The translations under genes were made by a program, and so were the position numbers. Source: a virus. From it: DNA of 45,323 bases. The DNA is taken from positions 1-45,323 of the IMG/VR virus record IMGVR_UViG_3300019888_000007; one strand, given 5' to 3'. Below, one piece after another: positions 12,470 through 18,467 of the stretch. Below the pieces are notes generated by a model. The model was not told the DNA's origin, ran no database searches, and was given only the letters and a program-made list of their open reading frames with translations. The number at the start of each line of letters is the position of its first letter. The stretch's first letter is position 1.

Positions 12470-14142
12470 TAGAATTGTTTATCTAGTTCTTCTTGATAAG
12501 TTCCAAAACTTTCAGCAGTTTTTTCATAATCATTTTTGTTAGGATCAAAAGTCAGTTCTAGCGTAAATTCGCCATTAGGATTTCGGCTTTTTGGAACAGA
12601 AAGAAGTGTTTTCAAATGGTTACCTTGTTCACTCCTGTCGCGCCAGAGGTTAATCACATAGTCGGCGTTCTGTGGAATTGAGATGCTATCTTTGAAACTA
12701 TCTATCGTGGGCTTCCTGCCCTCCAACTTTTTATAATGGACAACCAGAATAATTCTTGCCCCTGTTTTATTTTGTAGAGCTTTAATTCTTCCCATTATTT
12801 TCTCAATATAATCAGCTTTGGAATGTTGTCCTTTTAAGAGGTCAAAATAATGAAGGTGGTCTATCAAAAATAACTGGAAACCCTCTTGAACTTTTTGGTC
12901 TATCTCTCGCTCTAACGTCTCAATATCCATCTGCCGAGTTATCTTGGCGTAAAATATATTCTCATTTTTCAAGTTCTCTATCGCTTGCGCTTTATATTTT
13001 GGATATTCAGGGTCTTTGATTTCATTTCGACGATAATCGTTCCACGGATAATTTTTACCCTTCAGTCTTCCAATTTCAAAATAAATAACTTTAATTCCAT
13101 AATCTCGTAGCGGCCCCTCCAATGCAAAGACACAGCATTTATTTTTCTTGCTCGCTTTTTGAATTATGTTCGCCGTAAAAGTAGATTTACCCGTTCCAGT
13201 TTCGCCTCCAAGAATAATTAACTCACCTTTGAAAATACCCGTCAACTTCTCATCAAGAAAGGAATAACCGAACGAAACAATATCTTCAGCTCTGGTATTC
13301 GTAAGTTCTACATCTCCCATTTCTAAAACTTTTGTCATTGAAACAAACTCCAGTGGTTCACTCACAATCTGTGCATCTTCTTTTTCTAAAGTATGTTCTT
13401 TTTTGCTTTCTCTTTGCGCAATAGAGTTAAAAACCAAACGTAGTTCGTAATGAGAAAGAGGAGGTATGTTCGCATCATTCCATTTCTCCAACATTTTCCA
13501 CGCAGTCTCTTTCTGCTTCCAAAACGTTCGCAATAAAGCCCCAGCTATGGCGGCGGCGGATTCATTCCTTGATCCTGTGGAAACTCCGTCAAGTGCTTCA
13601 GGGATATTCACTTTCTCCTTCTCATTAAAAAGTTCTGCCGGAAAAGGAGCCATCTTACTTTCATTCAGAACTTTATATTTGTTACCGGATGCGTGAATTG
13701 AATTCGGGGCAACTACATAACCGCCATCACTGCGAATGTCAGTCAAAGGAAAAACTCTTGCTCTATTTTTTATTGGGTAATATTCATAATACAAGTGCCG
13801 TCCACCACCGCCGGTTTCAATAGTGAGCGTCTTTGGAAAACGTGAGATATCGCCGCCTTTCTCCACATCTACCACGGTAAGGGAGGAAATTTTACCCGTT
13901 ACTATCCCAATGTTGGCCGTAGGCCATCTATTCCACCAGCTACGCACTTCTTCGGGGGTCGCAATTCTATCCTGAAATTCTTGCCATTTCAGTAATGGCC
14001 TTTTATCTCTACCCACGGGGATAATAGATTTCCCACTTGAAATATAGTGCAATGCAGTCGTTACGAGACTAGCCCCCTCCTTGGGGAGGGGGTTGGGGGT
14101 AGGGAATTCTTTATCTAAAGCCAATTTACTTGCGTTCATCAT
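12469..14142 (-). CDS. Bifunctional primase-polymerase / RecA-fold replicative helicase
   Basis: A 557-residue protein. Residues about 26-180 are a PriPol (AEP) domain with VVDVE (91-94, metal-binding acids) and GGGGRHLYY (about 111-119), which makes primers and can extend them. Residues about 285-540 are a DnaB/RecA-like ATPase: Walker A GGETGTGKST (312-321), Walker B LFLIDHLHY (D428) and a later VVHYKK sensor-type motif. Together they would prime and unwind DNA for phage replication. The N-terminus (residues 11-30) carries PTPNPLPKEGA, encoded by a GC-rich palindrome, which looks like an insertion. Confidence 0.85.
   Translation of the reverse strand: MMNASKLALDKEFPTPNPLPKEGASLVTTALHYISSGKSIIPVGRDKRPLLKWQEFQDRIATPEEVRSWWNRWPTANIGIVTGKISSLTVVDVEKGGDISRFPKTLTIETGGGGRHLYYEYYPIKNRARVFPLTDIRSDGGYVVAPNSIHASGNKYKVLNESKMAPFPAELFNEKEKVNIPEALDGVSTGSRNESAAAIAGALLRTFWKQKETAWKMLEKWNDANIPPLSHYELRLVFNSIAQRESKKEHTLEKEDAQIVSEPLEFVSMTKVLEMGDVELTNTRAEDIVSFGYSFLDEKLTGIFKGELIILGGETGTGKSTFTANIIQKASKKNKCCVFALEGPLRDYGIKVIYFEIGRLKGKNYPWNDYRRNEIKDPEYPKYKAQAIENLKNENIFYAKITRQMDIETLEREIDQKVQEGFQLFLIDHLHYFDLLKGQHSKADYIEKIMGRIKALQNKTGARIILVVHYKKLEGRKPTIDSFKDSISIPQNADYVINLWRDRSEQGNHLKTLLSVPKSRNPNGEFTLELTFDPNKNDYEKTAESFGTYQEELDKQF
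14073..14092. repeat. GC-rich palindrome in the primase-polymerase reading frame
   Basis: CCCCCTCC (14073-14080), TTGG, GGAGGGGG (14085-14092): a perfect 8-bp hairpin. The flanking sequence continues GTTGGGGGT, and the whole stretch codes for TPNPLPKEGAS, a residue pattern that recurs in bacterial proteins carrying CCTCCCC-type repeats. The composition differs sharply from the surrounding AT-rich gene. Confidence 0.6.
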
Positions 14143-14572
14143 TTGGTTTATCGTTATTTAATGCGTTAATAAAATCTTCTATACTGTATTCTTTATGTAT
14201 TCTTTCTTGTATGTGCCTACTTTTCGTCTCACCCTCGTCATTTTTCTGTTGGTAGGTATTCCAATTTACTATTGTAATTATTGTGTATTTTCGTGTTTTT
14301 GAGGTACGAATGTAGTGTCCCACCTCTAATCTCTCAATCCAGCGCCAAAAAGTAGCTTTTGAAACTCTTAATTCGGAGGTTGCTTTGAGTGAGCCAGTAA
14401 TAAATTCCCCTTTTGCAATGTAAACTATTTTGTTCCCCATTGGAAATGAACCATCTCTCCAATTAGCTTTCAATAGACACCAAAGCCAAATTCTTAAACC
14501 TAAAGTTGAGAAGAAAATCTCATTATCCATCAAATTATCCCAGATTTTAACAAATCGTTGTTTGTTTCCCAT
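14126..14572 (-). CDS. Replication initiator-like winged-helix protein
   Basis: A 148-residue protein from ATG 14572 (MGNKQRFVKIWDNLMDNEIFF...). An alternative 7-residue-longer start exists but overlaps the upstream gene more. The block LRIWLWCLLKANWRDGSFPM...GEFITGSLKATSELRVSKATFWRWIERLE (residues about 28-85) is a DnaD-type N-terminal winged helix found in phage replication initiators. It lies next to the primase-helicase, whose start it overlaps, as expected for a loader or origin-binding protein. Confidence 0.65.
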   Translation of the reverse strand: MGNKQRFVKIWDNLMDNEIFFSTLGLRIWLWCLLKANWRDGSFPMGNKIVYIAKGEFITGSLKATSELRVSKATFWRWIERLEVGHYIRTSKTRKYTIITIVNWNTYQQKNDEGETKSRHIQERIHKEYSIEDFINALNNDKPNDERK

Positions 14573-14840
14573 AGAGTTTCTCAACTGGAGCAAAAAAATC
14601 TGGTGTATAAGAAGTAAAACTATAAACGTATTCGTGTGGTTTCATTGAAGAATCTCCGCAGTCTATGCATTGCCAAAATTGTAGAGTAGGATCAGAGTAT
14701 TTGGTATTGTATTGAATCTTGGAATGAAAACAAACTACATTATCTCCCTTTGGTGAAATATACATCTCACCTCCATATTTAGCGGGGTAAGGAAGCCATT
14801 TATCTCGTTGTATCTCTTTTCTCATTTCTTCCCTTGTCAT
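14547..14840 (-). CDS. Hypothetical first gene of the replication operon
   Basis: A 97-residue protein. It has a charged helical N-terminus, then WLPYPAKYGGEMYISPKGDNVVCFHS and CIDCG, suggesting a small metal-binding domain. It has no known family. It is the first gene after the structured leader and the promoter at 15015-15043, and its 3' end overlaps the initiator-like gene by 26 nt. Confidence 0.6.
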   Translation of the reverse strand: MTREEMRKEIQRDKWLPYPAKYGGEMYISPKGDNVVCFHSKIQYNTKYSDPTLQFWQCIDCGDSSMKPHEYVYSFTSYTPDFFAPVEKLYGKQTTIC

Positions 14841-14872
14841 TGTTTTATATAGTTAATTTAGTAATTACCGAC

Positions 14873-14922
14873 CAGAGACGAAAAACCGCCACCAAGTTAA
14901 TGGTTGCGGTTCTCCGGCTCTG
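14873..14922. promoter_or_regulatory. 50-nt near-perfect hairpin in the replication-operon leader
   Basis: Inner stem ACCGCCACCA / TGGTTGCGGT (14885-14894 / 14901-14910) has one mismatch, with loop AGTTAA. An outer stem of 12 pairs (14873-14884 / 14911-14922) adds two G-U pairs and one mismatch in the minus-strand RNA. In that sense five T follow the inner stem, so the inner hairpin alone can act as a terminator while the longer stem would bury the T run. This suggests attenuation of the operon. Confidence 0.55.
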
Positions 14923-15007
14923 TGTAAAGAGACAACTACAGAATTGCACACATTTGCCAAAAAGGCAATAGAGTAAAAATCTTCAATTGTCTTTTTCTCT
15001 TTACACA
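14921..15007. repeat. Inverted repeat enclosing the 5' end of the replication-operon leader
   Basis: TGTGTAAAGAG (14921-14931) and CTCTTTACACA (14997-15007) are perfect 11-nt complements. The second arm starts at the predicted transcript 5' end (-10 box at 15015-15020), so the first bases of the RNA would pair with a segment about 75 nt downstream. A smaller TTGCC/GGCAA hairpin lies inside. It resembles a structured regulatory leader; no known riboswitch class was recognised. Confidence 0.5.
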
Positions 15008-15014
15008 TACTGAA

Positions 15015-15043
15015 ATTATAATTTAGTCAATAAAGTTTCGCAA
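15015..15043 (-). promoter_or_regulatory. Sigma70-type promoter of the replication operon
   Basis: TTGCGA (15038-15043), 17-nt spacer, perfect TATAAT (15015-15020) on the minus strand. It lies about 170 nt upstream of the first gene (14840), leaving a long structured leader. The -10 match is complete, and the -35 matches 4 of 6 bases. Confidence 0.75.
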
Positions 15044-15097
15044 GCCCTTTTTCCTCTTCCAAGTGAATTAAAAGTGGATAACTTATTACAAAGCAAA

Positions 15098-15126
15098 ACC
15101 GCCAAGCTATCAATAGTGTTGGCGGT
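15098..15126 (-). terminator. Hairpin terminator-like structure
   Basis: ACCGCCAA (15098-15105) and TTGGCGGT (15119-15126), perfect 8-bp stem with 13-nt loop, followed in the minus-strand sense by TTTTGC. It is the last of four hairpins before the replication promoter. Its stem sequence resembles the inner hairpin of the leader (ACCGCC). Confidence 0.5.
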
Positions 15127-15160
15127 CGCCTTTAAGACTTAAATTGTGGCTCACATCTAT

Positions 15161-15189
15161 ACTTTACCACATTTCTTTATTTAATGCAA
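15161..15189 (-). promoter_or_regulatory. Weak possible promoter between hairpins
   Basis: TTGCAT (15184-15189), 17-nt spacer, TAAAGT (15161-15166). The -35 box and spacing equal those of the early promoter at 11269-11297, but the -10 match is only 4 of 6. A transcript from here would end at the hairpin 15098-15126 after about 60 nt, so a small RNA is conceivable. Confidence 0.3.
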
Positions 15190-15196
15190 ACTGAAA

Positions 15197-15214
15197 CGCC
15201 CCTGTTACGGGGCG
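15197..15214 (-). terminator. Short GC-rich hairpin, possible terminator
   Basis: CGCCCC (15197-15202) and GGGGCG (15209-15214) around TGTTAC. In the minus-strand sense it is followed only by TTTCAG, so termination would be weak. It is one of four hairpins in a row between 15098 and 15345. Confidence 0.35.
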
Positions 15215-15271
15215 ATCAGCTATGAAATGTGCAGGTGCGAAAAGATTTGTAAACGCCCTGCCCCAAAAAAG

Positions 15272-15300
15272 TGTCGGGTAAAATTAACAAAGACCCGACA
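15272..15300 (-). terminator. Intrinsic terminator
   Basis: TGTCGGGT (15272-15279) and ACCCGACA (15293-15300), perfect 8-bp stem. In the minus-strand sense the stem is followed by CTTTTTTGGGG, a good U run. It would end transcripts arriving from the lysis/HNH/small-peptide genes. Confidence 0.65.
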
Positions 15301-15314
15301 GTAAAATTATATAA

Positions 15315-15345
15315 AAAGCGTGGGAAGAAGTCCAACCCACGCTTT
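15315..15345 (-). terminator. Intrinsic terminator
   Basis: AAAGCGTGGG (15315-15324) and CCCACGCTTT (15336-15345), perfect 10-bp stem with 11-nt loop. In the minus-strand sense a TT/ATA-rich U tract follows (CTTTTTATATAATTTT). It is the first of the tandem hairpins downstream of the 40-residue membrane peptide gene. Confidence 0.65.
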
Positions 15346-15389
15346 GTTTCCGACCTTTATGTCCGAGTCGGATACCTCCTTTCTTATTC

Positions 15390-15512
15390 TCAAAGCAGTA
15401 AAGCCAAGAGAAATAAAACAAAGAACAACGTGCAACCAATACCATCGATGACCCACGCCTTGATTGAACTCCGTGGTGTGAAACTAATTTCGTGGTTATT
15501 TCTTTCTTTCAT
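15390..15512 (-). CDS. 40-residue tail-anchored membrane peptide
   Basis: An ORF from ATG 15512 (MKERNNHEISFTPRSSIKAW...), which overlaps the 3' end of the zinc-ribbon gene. A C-terminal transmembrane helix (CTLFFVLFLLALLL) gives the same topology as the small membrane proteins of the lysis cassettes. It is followed by two strong terminators, consistent with being the last gene of the late operon. No homologue was seen in the window. Confidence 0.5.
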   Translation of the reverse strand: MKERNNHEISFTPRSSIKAWVIDGIGCTLFFVLFLLALLL

Positions 15513-15672
15513 TGTTGAACCTTTCTTTTTTTTCCGACCATTGTTTCAGACACTCAAAACAGCAGAGAAGCAGATTACCATTTAAGAATGAGTAAATCAT
15601 TTCTCGGCGTGGTTTGACCTTTCCGCAGTTTTGGCAGACTTTCATGGTTTCCCAGTCCGCAGTTGTTAGCAT
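15496..15672 (-). CDS. Small zinc-ribbon protein
   Basis: A 58-residue protein. A CxxC (CQNC) and a second pair (CCFEC) separated by about 25 residues form a probable zinc ribbon, followed by a basic helical tail. ATG 15672 overlaps the upstream stop (TAATG). It is similar in style to the 62-residue neighbour (15672-15860); both may be transcription or translation modulators. Function unknown. Confidence 0.55.
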   Translation of the reverse strand: MLTTADWETMKVCQNCGKVKPRREMIYSFLNGNLLLCCFECLKQWSEKKERFNNERKK

Positions 15673-15860
15673 TAGTCAGCTCCTTCCCGCCACTTGACTT
15701 CGTTCTTCTTGCGCCTAGCTAGATAGATTTGAGCGCAAGAAAATGAGCAAATAAACGTCTCTACTTGGACTAGAGGAGGTGAGAGCTGACAACCCATTTT
15801 CTTACGAGGTTTTTTTTTCTTGCAGACAACGCACTTTTTCAATCCATTTGGCATTTTCAT
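15672..15860 (-). CDS. Small zinc-ribbon-like basic protein
   Basis: A 62-residue protein with CVVCKKKKPRKKMG and a later CSFSCAQIYLARR, i.e. two CxxC-type pairs bracketing a short sheet, strongly basic. It lies between the HNH-AP2 gene and another zinc-ribbon gene. No function can be assigned; the spacing of cysteines supports a zinc site. Confidence 0.6.
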   Translation of the reverse strand: MKMPNGLKKCVVCKKKKPRKKMGCQLSPPLVQVETFICSFSCAQIYLARRKKNEVKWREGAD

Positions 15861-15906
15861 AACGAATGTTCAATTTTGAGAAACGGCTTTCCTATCAAAT
15901 TATACT

Positions 15907-16323
15907 TTATGTTGGGTAAAATTTTATGTCTCCCCAATACTTCAATTCTCCTTGTCTGCGTGCTTTCAGAGCATCTTCACGTAATTCGAAAGAGCCAAGA
16001 TGTTTTTTCCCGCCGTCTATTCCTATCTGGGCAATCCATTTTTTTCTATTTTTGCTCCATGAAATTCCCTCAACATTATTATTCCGACAATTATTTTTAT
16101 GAGTAACGAAACGTAAATTTTTCCTGCGGTTATCTAATTTATTTCTGTTTATATGGTCAGTTACTAATCCATCTTTTTTGCCCATAAGAAGATGATGAAA
16201 TTTGACATTTTTGTTATTGAATTTATGGCACGCATATCCTGTCCCACTAATATACCAACGATATTTTTTTACAATATCAAAATCCTGAACATCAAAACTT
16301 ACAAACCAAAAGAGGTCTCTCAC
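15907..16323 (-). CDS. HNH homing endonuclease with AP2 DNA-binding domain
   Basis: A 138-residue protein with GTG start at 16323. The HNH part contains VKFHHLLMGKKDGLVTDHINRNKLDNRRKNLRFVTHKNN (residues about 40-78), with the His/Asn residues of the ββα-Me core. The C-terminus (GISWSKNRKKWIAQIGIDGGKKHLGSF...DALKARRQGELKYWG) is an AP2-type domain. HNH-AP2 proteins are mobile genes of phages. It is free-standing between the lysis cassette and small zinc-protein genes. The N-terminus looks a little short for the family. Confidence 0.85.
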   Translation of the reverse strand: MRDLFWFVSFDVQDFDIVKKYRWYISGTGYACHKFNNKNVKFHHLLMGKKDGLVTDHINRNKLDNRRKNLRFVTHKNNCRNNNVEGISWSKNRKKWIAQIGIDGGKKHLGSFELREDALKARRQGELKYWGDIKFYPT

Positions 16324-16347
16324 TTTTCATGTCATTTATACCAAAAT

Positions 16348-16376
16348 TGGCGACACGCTTTGCAGGTATGTCGCCA
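16348..16376 (-). terminator. Hairpin upstream of the HNH-AP2 gene
   Basis: TGGCGACA (16348-16355) and TGTCGCCA (16369-16376), perfect 8-bp stem. Only a short T run follows in the minus-strand sense (ATTTTGG). It may be a second terminator for the lysis operon or part of the HNH leader. Confidence 0.4.
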
Positions 16377-16427
16377 GTCCTAGTTGCAAAGCTAATAATA
16401 ACTTGATTATATCATGGGCAAAAGAAA

Positions 16428-16448
16428 AAATCCCGACAAGCGAGATTT
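16428..16448 (-). terminator. Terminator of the minus-strand lysis operon
   Basis: AAATCCCG (16428-16435) and CGAGATTT (16441-16448), 8-bp stem with one mismatch. In the minus-strand sense it is followed directly by TTTTTTC. It lies 73 nt downstream of the last lysis gene (stop at 16521). Confidence 0.6.
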
Positions 16449-16520
16449 CTTCTGAGTCCTTATATTGTTTTCTCCCGAAAATCCCCAGCCGGAGCCAAAG
16501 ATCCGCTCGAAAGTGTAATT

Positions 16521-16733
16521 CTACCTAAGTAAAAGAAACAAAACAACTACGAAGATAATAACCAAAATGCAGTAGGGAAAGAAACTTATCTTCTTTTCCA
16601 GTGGTTTTAATTTTGGAGATTCTCTTTCTATGATTTCATCTAGGGCATCTTTCTTTATTTGGTCGGTTAAAGGAGGTTTACTGTCTATTTTTACTTGACT
16701 TGGACTATCTAAAAAGTTTTTGTGTTTACTCAT
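16521..16733 (-). CDS. Tail-anchored small membrane protein (lysis cassette, minus-strand copy)
   Basis: A 70-residue protein with a charged N-terminus (SPSQVKIDSKPPLTDQIKKD) and one C-terminal membrane helix (FFPYCILVIIFVVVLFLLLR). Nearly identical to the 4112-4354 product but without its 10-residue insert. It overlaps the endolysin stop by 8 nt. As the last gene of the cassette it may be a spanin-like or regulatory factor; no family identified. Confidence 0.65.
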   Translation of the reverse strand: MSKHKNFLDSPSQVKIDSKPPLTDQIKKDALDEIIERESPKLKPLEKKISFFPYCILVIIFVVVLFLLLR

Positions 16734-17448
16734 ATAAGTGCATTAGAAGATTTATTTTAGCGTTTGTTAAAGCACCGACTATGCCATCATTTTTTAAGTT
16801 TTGTCCTTTTTGGAAACTTCTGACAGCCAGTAGAGTTTTATCGCCGAAAATTCCGTCAAGAGTTAAACTGTTTCCTCCCATATTTAGAAACTTCTGTAAT
16901 TCTAAAACATCGCTATTCCACATTCCTTTTCTAAGAGTTTTGGTGAAAATATATTTTAGCGGAATCGCATAAAAATAGGGCATCGGGTCAATAGCTCCAA
17001 AGTAACCGTTGGTTTGTTCGGTGTTGTACCAAGTAAAATTAGTTTCATTTTGCGCCTGTGGTTTCAACCCGAAATGAAGATGATCGCCGGTGGACATTCC
17101 TGTATTGTCTGCGTAACCGATTAAATCGCCTGCTTTGACTTCCTGTTTTGTCTGCACCACGGCGTTGTCTTGAAGGAGATGCCAATAAATAGTCTTGAAA
17201 TATACATCCTTGCCTTCGTATTCATACGAAACTAACGTGCGAATTACCACGCCATTACCTCCACCATTGTCTACTTCAGGATAGCAAACGCCATCGTGCG
17301 AGGCATAGACTGGCTGTCCACGGTATGCTCTTAAATCTACGCCATTATGACCTTTCATACCCTGTGCGGTGTATAAGTCAGTTACACGCCCAAAAGCGTA
17401 ATTGACAAAGAAAGGATTGATTGGGTATTTTAGTGTAAGTTTAGTCAT
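16726..17448 (-). CDS. Endolysin: M23 metallopeptidase with peptidoglycan-binding domain
   Basis: A 240-residue protein. Residues 1-160 are an M23 (lysostaphin/LytM-type) zinc endopeptidase: H34 and D38 in GHNGVDL, H90 in YWHL, and H123/H125 in GDHLHFG. Residues about 173-235 are a PG_binding_1 domain (LRKGMWNSDVLELQKFL...DGIFGDKTLLAVRSFQ). It would cut peptide cross-links of the host wall at the end of infection. It has no signal peptide, so release depends on the holin upstream. The plus-strand counterpart has a different catalytic domain. Confidence 0.9.
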   Translation of the reverse strand: MTKLTLKYPINPFFVNYAFGRVTDLYTAQGMKGHNGVDLRAYRGQPVYASHDGVCYPEVDNGGGNGVVIRTLVSYEYEGKDVYFKTIYWHLLQDNAVVQTKQEVKAGDLIGYADNTGMSTGDHLHFGLKPQAQNETNFTWYNTEQTNGYFGAIDPMPYFYAIPLKYIFTKTLRKGMWNSDVLELQKFLNMGGNSLTLDGIFGDKTLLAVRSFQKGQNLKNDGIVGALTNAKINLLMHLYE

Positions 17449-17572
17449 CAGATAATTCGTCTAATATGGGTTCTTTCCCCGCTTTGTAGCAGTCCTCACA
17501 GAGAAAAACTGATGCTTTGTTGGTACATAAATCGCATGTCGGTATTTTAGTTTTTTGTTCATTCTGTGTCAT
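17441..17572 (-). CDS. 43-residue zinc-binding peptide
   Basis: ATG 17572 overlaps the upstream zinc-ribbon gene by 14 nt, and the 3' end overlaps the endolysin start by 8 nt. It contains CDLC and CEDC, a compact zinc knuckle, and an acidic tail. It lacks a counterpart in the plus-strand cassette. Function unknown. Confidence 0.5.
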   Translation of the reverse strand: MTQNEQKTKIPTCDLCTNKASVFLCEDCYKAGKEPILDELSDD

Positions 17573-17720
17573 TTTGGTTCATCAGTTTCAGAAAACAAGA
17601 CTGACACGCAAAAATATTAGCCGATAAAACAAATTCAAGCTCCTGCCTGAAAGACTTTCCGCAAAGCCCGCAGACATTCCGATTCTGGTGAGTATCTCTG
17701 CCCTTTTCTTTGAATATCAT
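17559..17720 (-). CDS. Small zinc-ribbon protein (minus-strand copy)
   Basis: A 53-residue protein with CGLC and CQSC pairs. It is homologous to 3011-3166 (shared pattern REKG-D-HQ...CGK...ELEFVL--N-FAC--CF). In both cassettes it lies between holin and endolysin genes. The ATG overlaps the holin stop. A conserved but unknown role in the late phase is inferred. Confidence 0.65.
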   Translation of the reverse strand: MIFKEKGRDTHQNRNVCGLCGKSFRQELEFVLSANIFACQSCFLKLMNQNDTE

Positions 17721-17953
17721 TTATTATTTAAGAACAGAGCGTATATCGTGCTACTAGCGGCGAGTATTCCGAGAATAGTGGAGTACCACACTGTGTCTCG
17801 AATAAGGACATACGCAATTCCCACTATCACTGAAAGCACTATCGCCCATACCTTGCTCGCTGTGCCTTTAGTGGTTTTGAAATACTCAAAAGCCAAAGAC
17901 AAAACAGCACCCACCACACCTATTCCGATAAAATTAACTAAGTCTACATCCAT
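17717..17953 (-). CDS. Putative holin (minus-strand cassette)
   Basis: A 78-residue protein with three hydrophobic segments (LVNFIGIGVVGAVLSLAF, VWAIVLSVIVGIAYVLI and TILGILAASSTIYALFL), the usual form of class I holins. It is homologous to 2775-3014. It directly precedes the zinc-ribbon and endolysin genes. It would form the membrane lesion that releases the M23 endolysin. Confidence 0.75.
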   Translation of the reverse strand: MDVDLVNFIGIGVVGAVLSLAFEYFKTTKGTASKVWAIVLSVIVGIAYVLIRDTVWYSTILGILAASSTIYALFLNNK

Positions 17954-17989
17954 AAATTTAATTCATAAGTTACTAATAAGTTACCGACC

Positions 17990-18226
17990 TTACTTGATTT
18001 TGATTTGATAATTGTTCAATGTTTGTTTGATGTTGGCAATGTCATTCTGAATAGTGGCGATGCTTACATTTATCTGATTTATCTCCGCCGTGGTTACAGT
18101 CAGATTGGCAATCGTAGTTTCCACATAGGACAAGCGGTTGGAGAAATTTGTCCATGTAATAATTATACTCCCAAAAAAAAGTATTATAAACCAGTTGTCT
18201 CTCAAAATTTTGGTAAAGTTTTCCAT
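17990..18226 (-). CDS. Small membrane protein with coiled-coil tail (XhlA-like topology)
   Basis: A 78-residue protein with one transmembrane helix at about 11-27 (WFIILFFGSIIITW) followed by a long helical segment with heptad-like spacing (VETTIANLTVTTAEINQINVSIATIQNDIANIKQTLNNY). The mix of helix anchor and coiled coil resembles hemolysin XhlA-type holin partners, though in those the order is usually coil then helix. It lies just upstream of the holin. The plus-strand cassette has a different small membrane protein here. Confidence 0.55.
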   Translation of the reverse strand: MENFTKILRDNWFIILFFGSIIITWTNFSNRLSYVETTIANLTVTTAEINQINVSIATIQNDIANIKQTLNNYQIKIK

Positions 18227-18227
18227 G

Positions 18228-18428
18228 TCATTTTCCTAAATTACTGTTAAACGTCTTTATAGTTGGGTCAAAATCTTTTAAGTCTGCGGCTGATGCCTTG
18301 TCGCCTATTTTATAAGTAGGCGGAGTTGATTCAGGAACTTTCTGATTGTGAACCCACATCCAAGCCACAAGTAATCCTACGATGATAATTACAGCTACCC
18401 ACGATAAACCTTTTTCTGTACCAGTCAT
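18228..18428 (-). CDS. Small membrane protein, first gene of minus-strand lysis cassette
   Basis: A 66-residue protein, near-copy of 1680-1868, with a single helix (LSWVAVIIIVGLLVAWMWV) and a divergent tail. The 83 nt at 18334-18416 are identical, in reverse complement, to 1692-1774. It begins the lysis cassette, 39 nt after the fibre gene. Role unknown. Confidence 0.7.
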   Translation of the reverse strand: MTGTEKGLSWVAVIIIVGLLVAWMWVHNQKVPESTPPTYKIGDKASAADLKDFDPTIKTFNSNLGK

Positions 18429-18467
18429 GTTTTTTTAATTAGTTAATAATCGAGCTAATAATATCTA

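Noticed and set aside
15271-15585. A plus-strand frame of 104 codons across the hairpin region
   Set aside because: It runs through two perfect terminator stems and overlaps two better-supported minus-strand genes (15390-15512 and 15496-15672).
4137-16711. A true DNA inversion switch acting between the two lysis cassettes
   Set aside because: It needs both cassettes on one molecule, but the 127-nt end repeat and strand split indicate they belong to different molecules; also no invertase gene is present.
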